From: an uncultured Clostridia bacterium
GTDB lineage: Bacteria > Bacillota > Clostridia > Oscillospirales > Ruminococcaceae
DNA: 6,252 bases
Assembly (NCBI GenBank): GCA_946563605.1
Contig: CAMNVW010000086.1
Span: 1-6,252, forward strand
Reading direction: 5' to 3'
The notes under the pieces were generated by a model, which ran no database searches, was not told the DNA's origin, and saw only the letters and a program-made list of their open reading frames with translations. Below, in pieces: positions 4,734-6,252 of the stretch (within the stretch, counting starts at the first letter, position 1; each line of letters starts with the position of its first letter). The position numbers and the translations under genes were made by a program.

Positions 4734-5492
4734 ATGGCAAAGGTCACATTGATTGCCCATACGCCGGAACCGGAAAAATTGATTGCAGCTTCGGCAAAGC
4801 TGTGTTACAGTCCGGCAACGATTGAAGATTTGATGGATGGGCTGGATGAAGAAAAGACAACGAAATTTTTAAATATGCTTTCTGATTTTGGACATCAAAG
4901 CCCGATTGAACATATCACGTTTACATTTGGAATTGAGGAAGTTTCCCGCACGCTGCTTGCGCAGATCACCCGTCACCGCATTGCGTCCTTTTCGGTGCAG
5001 AGCCAGCGTTATGTGAAGGAAAAGCAGTTTTCCTTTGTAACGCCGCCGGAAATCGCAGCGGACGAGCAGGCTTCACAGCTGTACCAGCAGGCGATGAAAT
5101 TAGCGCACGATTCCTATTTGCAGCTGGCGGATATCCTCCAGAAAAAACACTATGAGCAGATGACAGCGCAGGGAATGGACGAGAAAAAAGCAAAGAGTTC
5201 CTCTGAGAAAAAAGCCATCGAGGACGCACGCTTTGTTTTGCCGAATGCCTGCGATACCAAGATGATTTTGACGATGAACGCGCGCAGCCTCATCAACTTT
5301 TTCCGTCTGCGCTGCTGCAACCGCGCACAGTGGGAGATACGCGACGTTGCTACCCAGATGCTCCAGCTGGTGCGTCCGATTGCGCCGACCATCTTCGCAA
5401 AGGCAGGTCCGGGGTGCTTGACCGGTTCATGTCCGGAAGGCAAGATGAGCTGCGGCAAAATGCAGGAAGTCCGCGAGACGTTTTTAAAATAA
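4734..5492 (+). CDS. thyX: Flavin-dependent thymidylate synthase ThyX
   Basis: Makes dTMP from dUMP with methylene-tetrahydrofolate as carbon donor and NADPH through FAD; unrelated to ThyA. The protein has 252 residues. The diagnostic RHRx7S signature is present as RHRIASFSVQS (80-90), followed by QRY. Upstream is SPIEHITFTF (56-65), in the usual N-terminal position. ARFVLP (165-170) and NARSLINFFRLR...AQWEIR (182-203) are the substrate-binding helices. The latter resembles the Thermotoga-type NARSLMNF form. The C-terminus carries a Cys-rich tail with C228, C233 and C240 (GPGCLTGSCPEGKMSCGK), which seems recurrent in clostridial homologues and could bind a metal; that is inference. It is the first gene of a likely two-gene unit with tmk, 39 nt downstream. 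No ThyA is visible in the window. Confidence 0.97.
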   Translation: MAKVTLIAHTPEPEKLIAASAKLCYSPATIEDLMDGLDEEKTTKFLNMLSDFGHQSPIEHITFTFGIEEVSRTLLAQITRHRIASFSVQSQRYVKEKQFSFVTPPEIAADEQASQLYQQAMKLAHDSYLQLADILQKKHYEQMTAQGMDEKKAKSSSEKKAIEDARFVLPNACDTKMILTMNARSLINFFRLRCCNRAQWEIRDVATQMLQLVRPIAPTIFAKAGPGCLTGSCPEGKMSCGKMQEVRETFLK

Positions 5493-5531
5493 CCGGAACG
5501 ATAAAATAAAAATGAGAGGAATGACCCTGAC

Positions 5532-6194
5532 ATGAAGGGCAAACTGATTATTATAGAAGGTTTGGACGGCAGCGGAAAAAGCACGCAGATCGAGCTGCTG
5601 ACCAAACGGGCGCAGAGCTTGGGGAAAAAGGTGCGCCAGATCAAATTCCCAAACTATGAGGAAGATTCCTCCGCGCTGGTCAAAGCATATCTCGGCGGAG
5701 AACTGGGCAGCCTAAACGAAATCAACGCTTACGCGGCGTCCACCTTTTACAGCGTTGACCGCTATGCGACCTATCGCCGCCATATGAAAGAGGACTATGA
5801 AAACGGCTGCATCTTTCTGCTCGACCGCTATACCACAGCGAATATGTACCACCAGACCACCAAACTGCCGAGGGCAGAATGGGACAGCTTTTTAAACTGG
5901 CTGGAGGATTTGGAATATAACAAGCTGGAGCTGCCAAAGCCGGACTTGGTTCTGTATCTGGATATGCGTCCGCAGACCGCAAAACGGCTGATGGAAGCGC
6001 GCTATCATGGCGACGAAAGCAAGAAGGACCTGCACGAATCCAATTTCCAATATCTGCTTTCCTGCCGCGATGCTGCACTTTATGCGGCAGAGCGCTGCGG
6101 CTGGCAGGTGCTGGAATGCTGCGATGGTGAAAAACCGCTGCCGATCGATGTGATCGCCGAAATGATTTGGCAAAAAACAGAAGCATTTTTATAA
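5532..6194 (+). CDS. tmk: Thymidylate kinase family protein (dTMP kinase)
   Basis: Phosphorylates dTMP to dTDP with ATP in the cytosol, the step directly after ThyX. The protein has 220 residues. The P-loop is G10-LDGS-G15-K16-S17-T18. The DRY-type motif at 98-104 (DRYTTAN) and the VDRY at 75-78 lie in the nucleoside-binding region. LVLYLDM (139-145) is the core strand, and the basic lid is around RYHGDESKKDLHE (157-169). In place of the REPGGT motif of E. coli-type Tmk it has KFPNYEEDSSALVKAYLGGE (38-57), a variant I associate with clostridial homologues and which recalls the FP motif of eukaryotic enzymes. It may also accept other deoxynucleoside monophosphates; this cannot be judged from sequence. 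The Shine-Dalgarno GAGAGGA (5514-5520) is 11 nt from the ATG, slightly far. No terminator lies between thyX and tmk. Confidence 0.88.
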   Translation: MKGKLIIIEGLDGSGKSTQIELLTKRAQSLGKKVRQIKFPNYEEDSSALVKAYLGGELGSLNEINAYAASTFYSVDRYATYRRHMKEDYENGCIFLLDRYTTANMYHQTTKLPRAEWDSFLNWLEDLEYNKLELPKPDLVLYLDMRPQTAKRLMEARYHGDESKKDLHESNFQYLLSCRDAALYAAERCGWQVLECCDGEKPLPIDVIAEMIWQKTEAFL

Positions 6195-6220
6195 TGTGGG
6201 AGTTTTCCACACCCCTCAAG

Positions 6221-6240
6221 CTGGGGGTTGCGACCCCCAG
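6221..6240. repeat. GC-rich hairpin downstream of tmk
   Basis: CTGGGGGT (6221-6228), loop TGCG, ACCCCCAG (6233-6240): an exact 8-bp stem. It is followed by ACCCCCCTTTAG rather than a T-run. A weaker 5-bp inverted repeat, TGTGG/CCACA, lies at 6195-6211. It could be a non-canonical tmk terminator or the edge of an intergenic repeat that continues past the window. Confidence 0.6.
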
Positions 6241-6252
6241 ACCCCCCTTTAG

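Noticed and set aside
5150..5644. Minus-strand frame of 164 codons across the thyX/tmk junction
   Set aside because: It is antisense to two well-supported genes and has no motif.

Overview
The window looks like chromosomal DNA of an anaerobic Clostridia member, probably from the Oscillospirales/Ruminococcaceae side. The GC content is intermediate. The first gene is a SCIFF-peptide maturase, a marker found in almost all Clostridia. The groESL operon carries a CIRCE operator, as in Firmicutes, and thymidylate is made by the flavin-dependent enzyme ThyX. No tRNA, rRNA, CRISPR array, transposase or phage gene is visible.

Layout. (1) Positions 1-873, plus strand: the C-terminal two thirds of the radical SAM/SPASM SCIFF maturase, cut by the window edge, followed by two strong hairpin terminators (893-927 and 942-978). 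The second can also stop leftward transcription. (2) Positions 1008-1407: a non-coding array of six units of about 46 nt in two subtypes, interleaved with three short perfect hairpins, arranged B-H-A three times over. (3) Positions 1410-3378, minus strand: groES then groEL, driven by a sigma-A-type promoter with a CIRCE element at the start site. (4) Positions 3797-4537, plus strand: a membrane-anchored DUF218 (YdcF/SanA-like) protein behind a weak promoter candidate that overlaps a perfect inverted repeat. (5) Positions 4629-6194, plus strand: a good extended -10 promoter, thyX and tmk. The window ends in a GC-rich hairpin.

How the genes work together. GroES and GroEL form the Hsp60/Hsp10 folding machine, under HrcA heat-shock control if the CIRCE is functional. 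ThyX (dUMP to dTMP) and Tmk (dTMP to dTDP) catalyse consecutive steps of dTTP synthesis and lie 39 nt apart, which suggests an operon. The SCIFF maturase belongs to a ribosomally made, thioether-bridged peptide (ranthipeptide) system whose precursor gene should lie just upstream, outside the window.

All protein families here are known. The least explained element is the repeat array behind groEL. It has a regular composite organisation and paired base changes that keep its hairpins intact. groEL shows no terminator of its own before the shared one near 942-978, so the array is probably transcribed as a long groEL 3' UTR.
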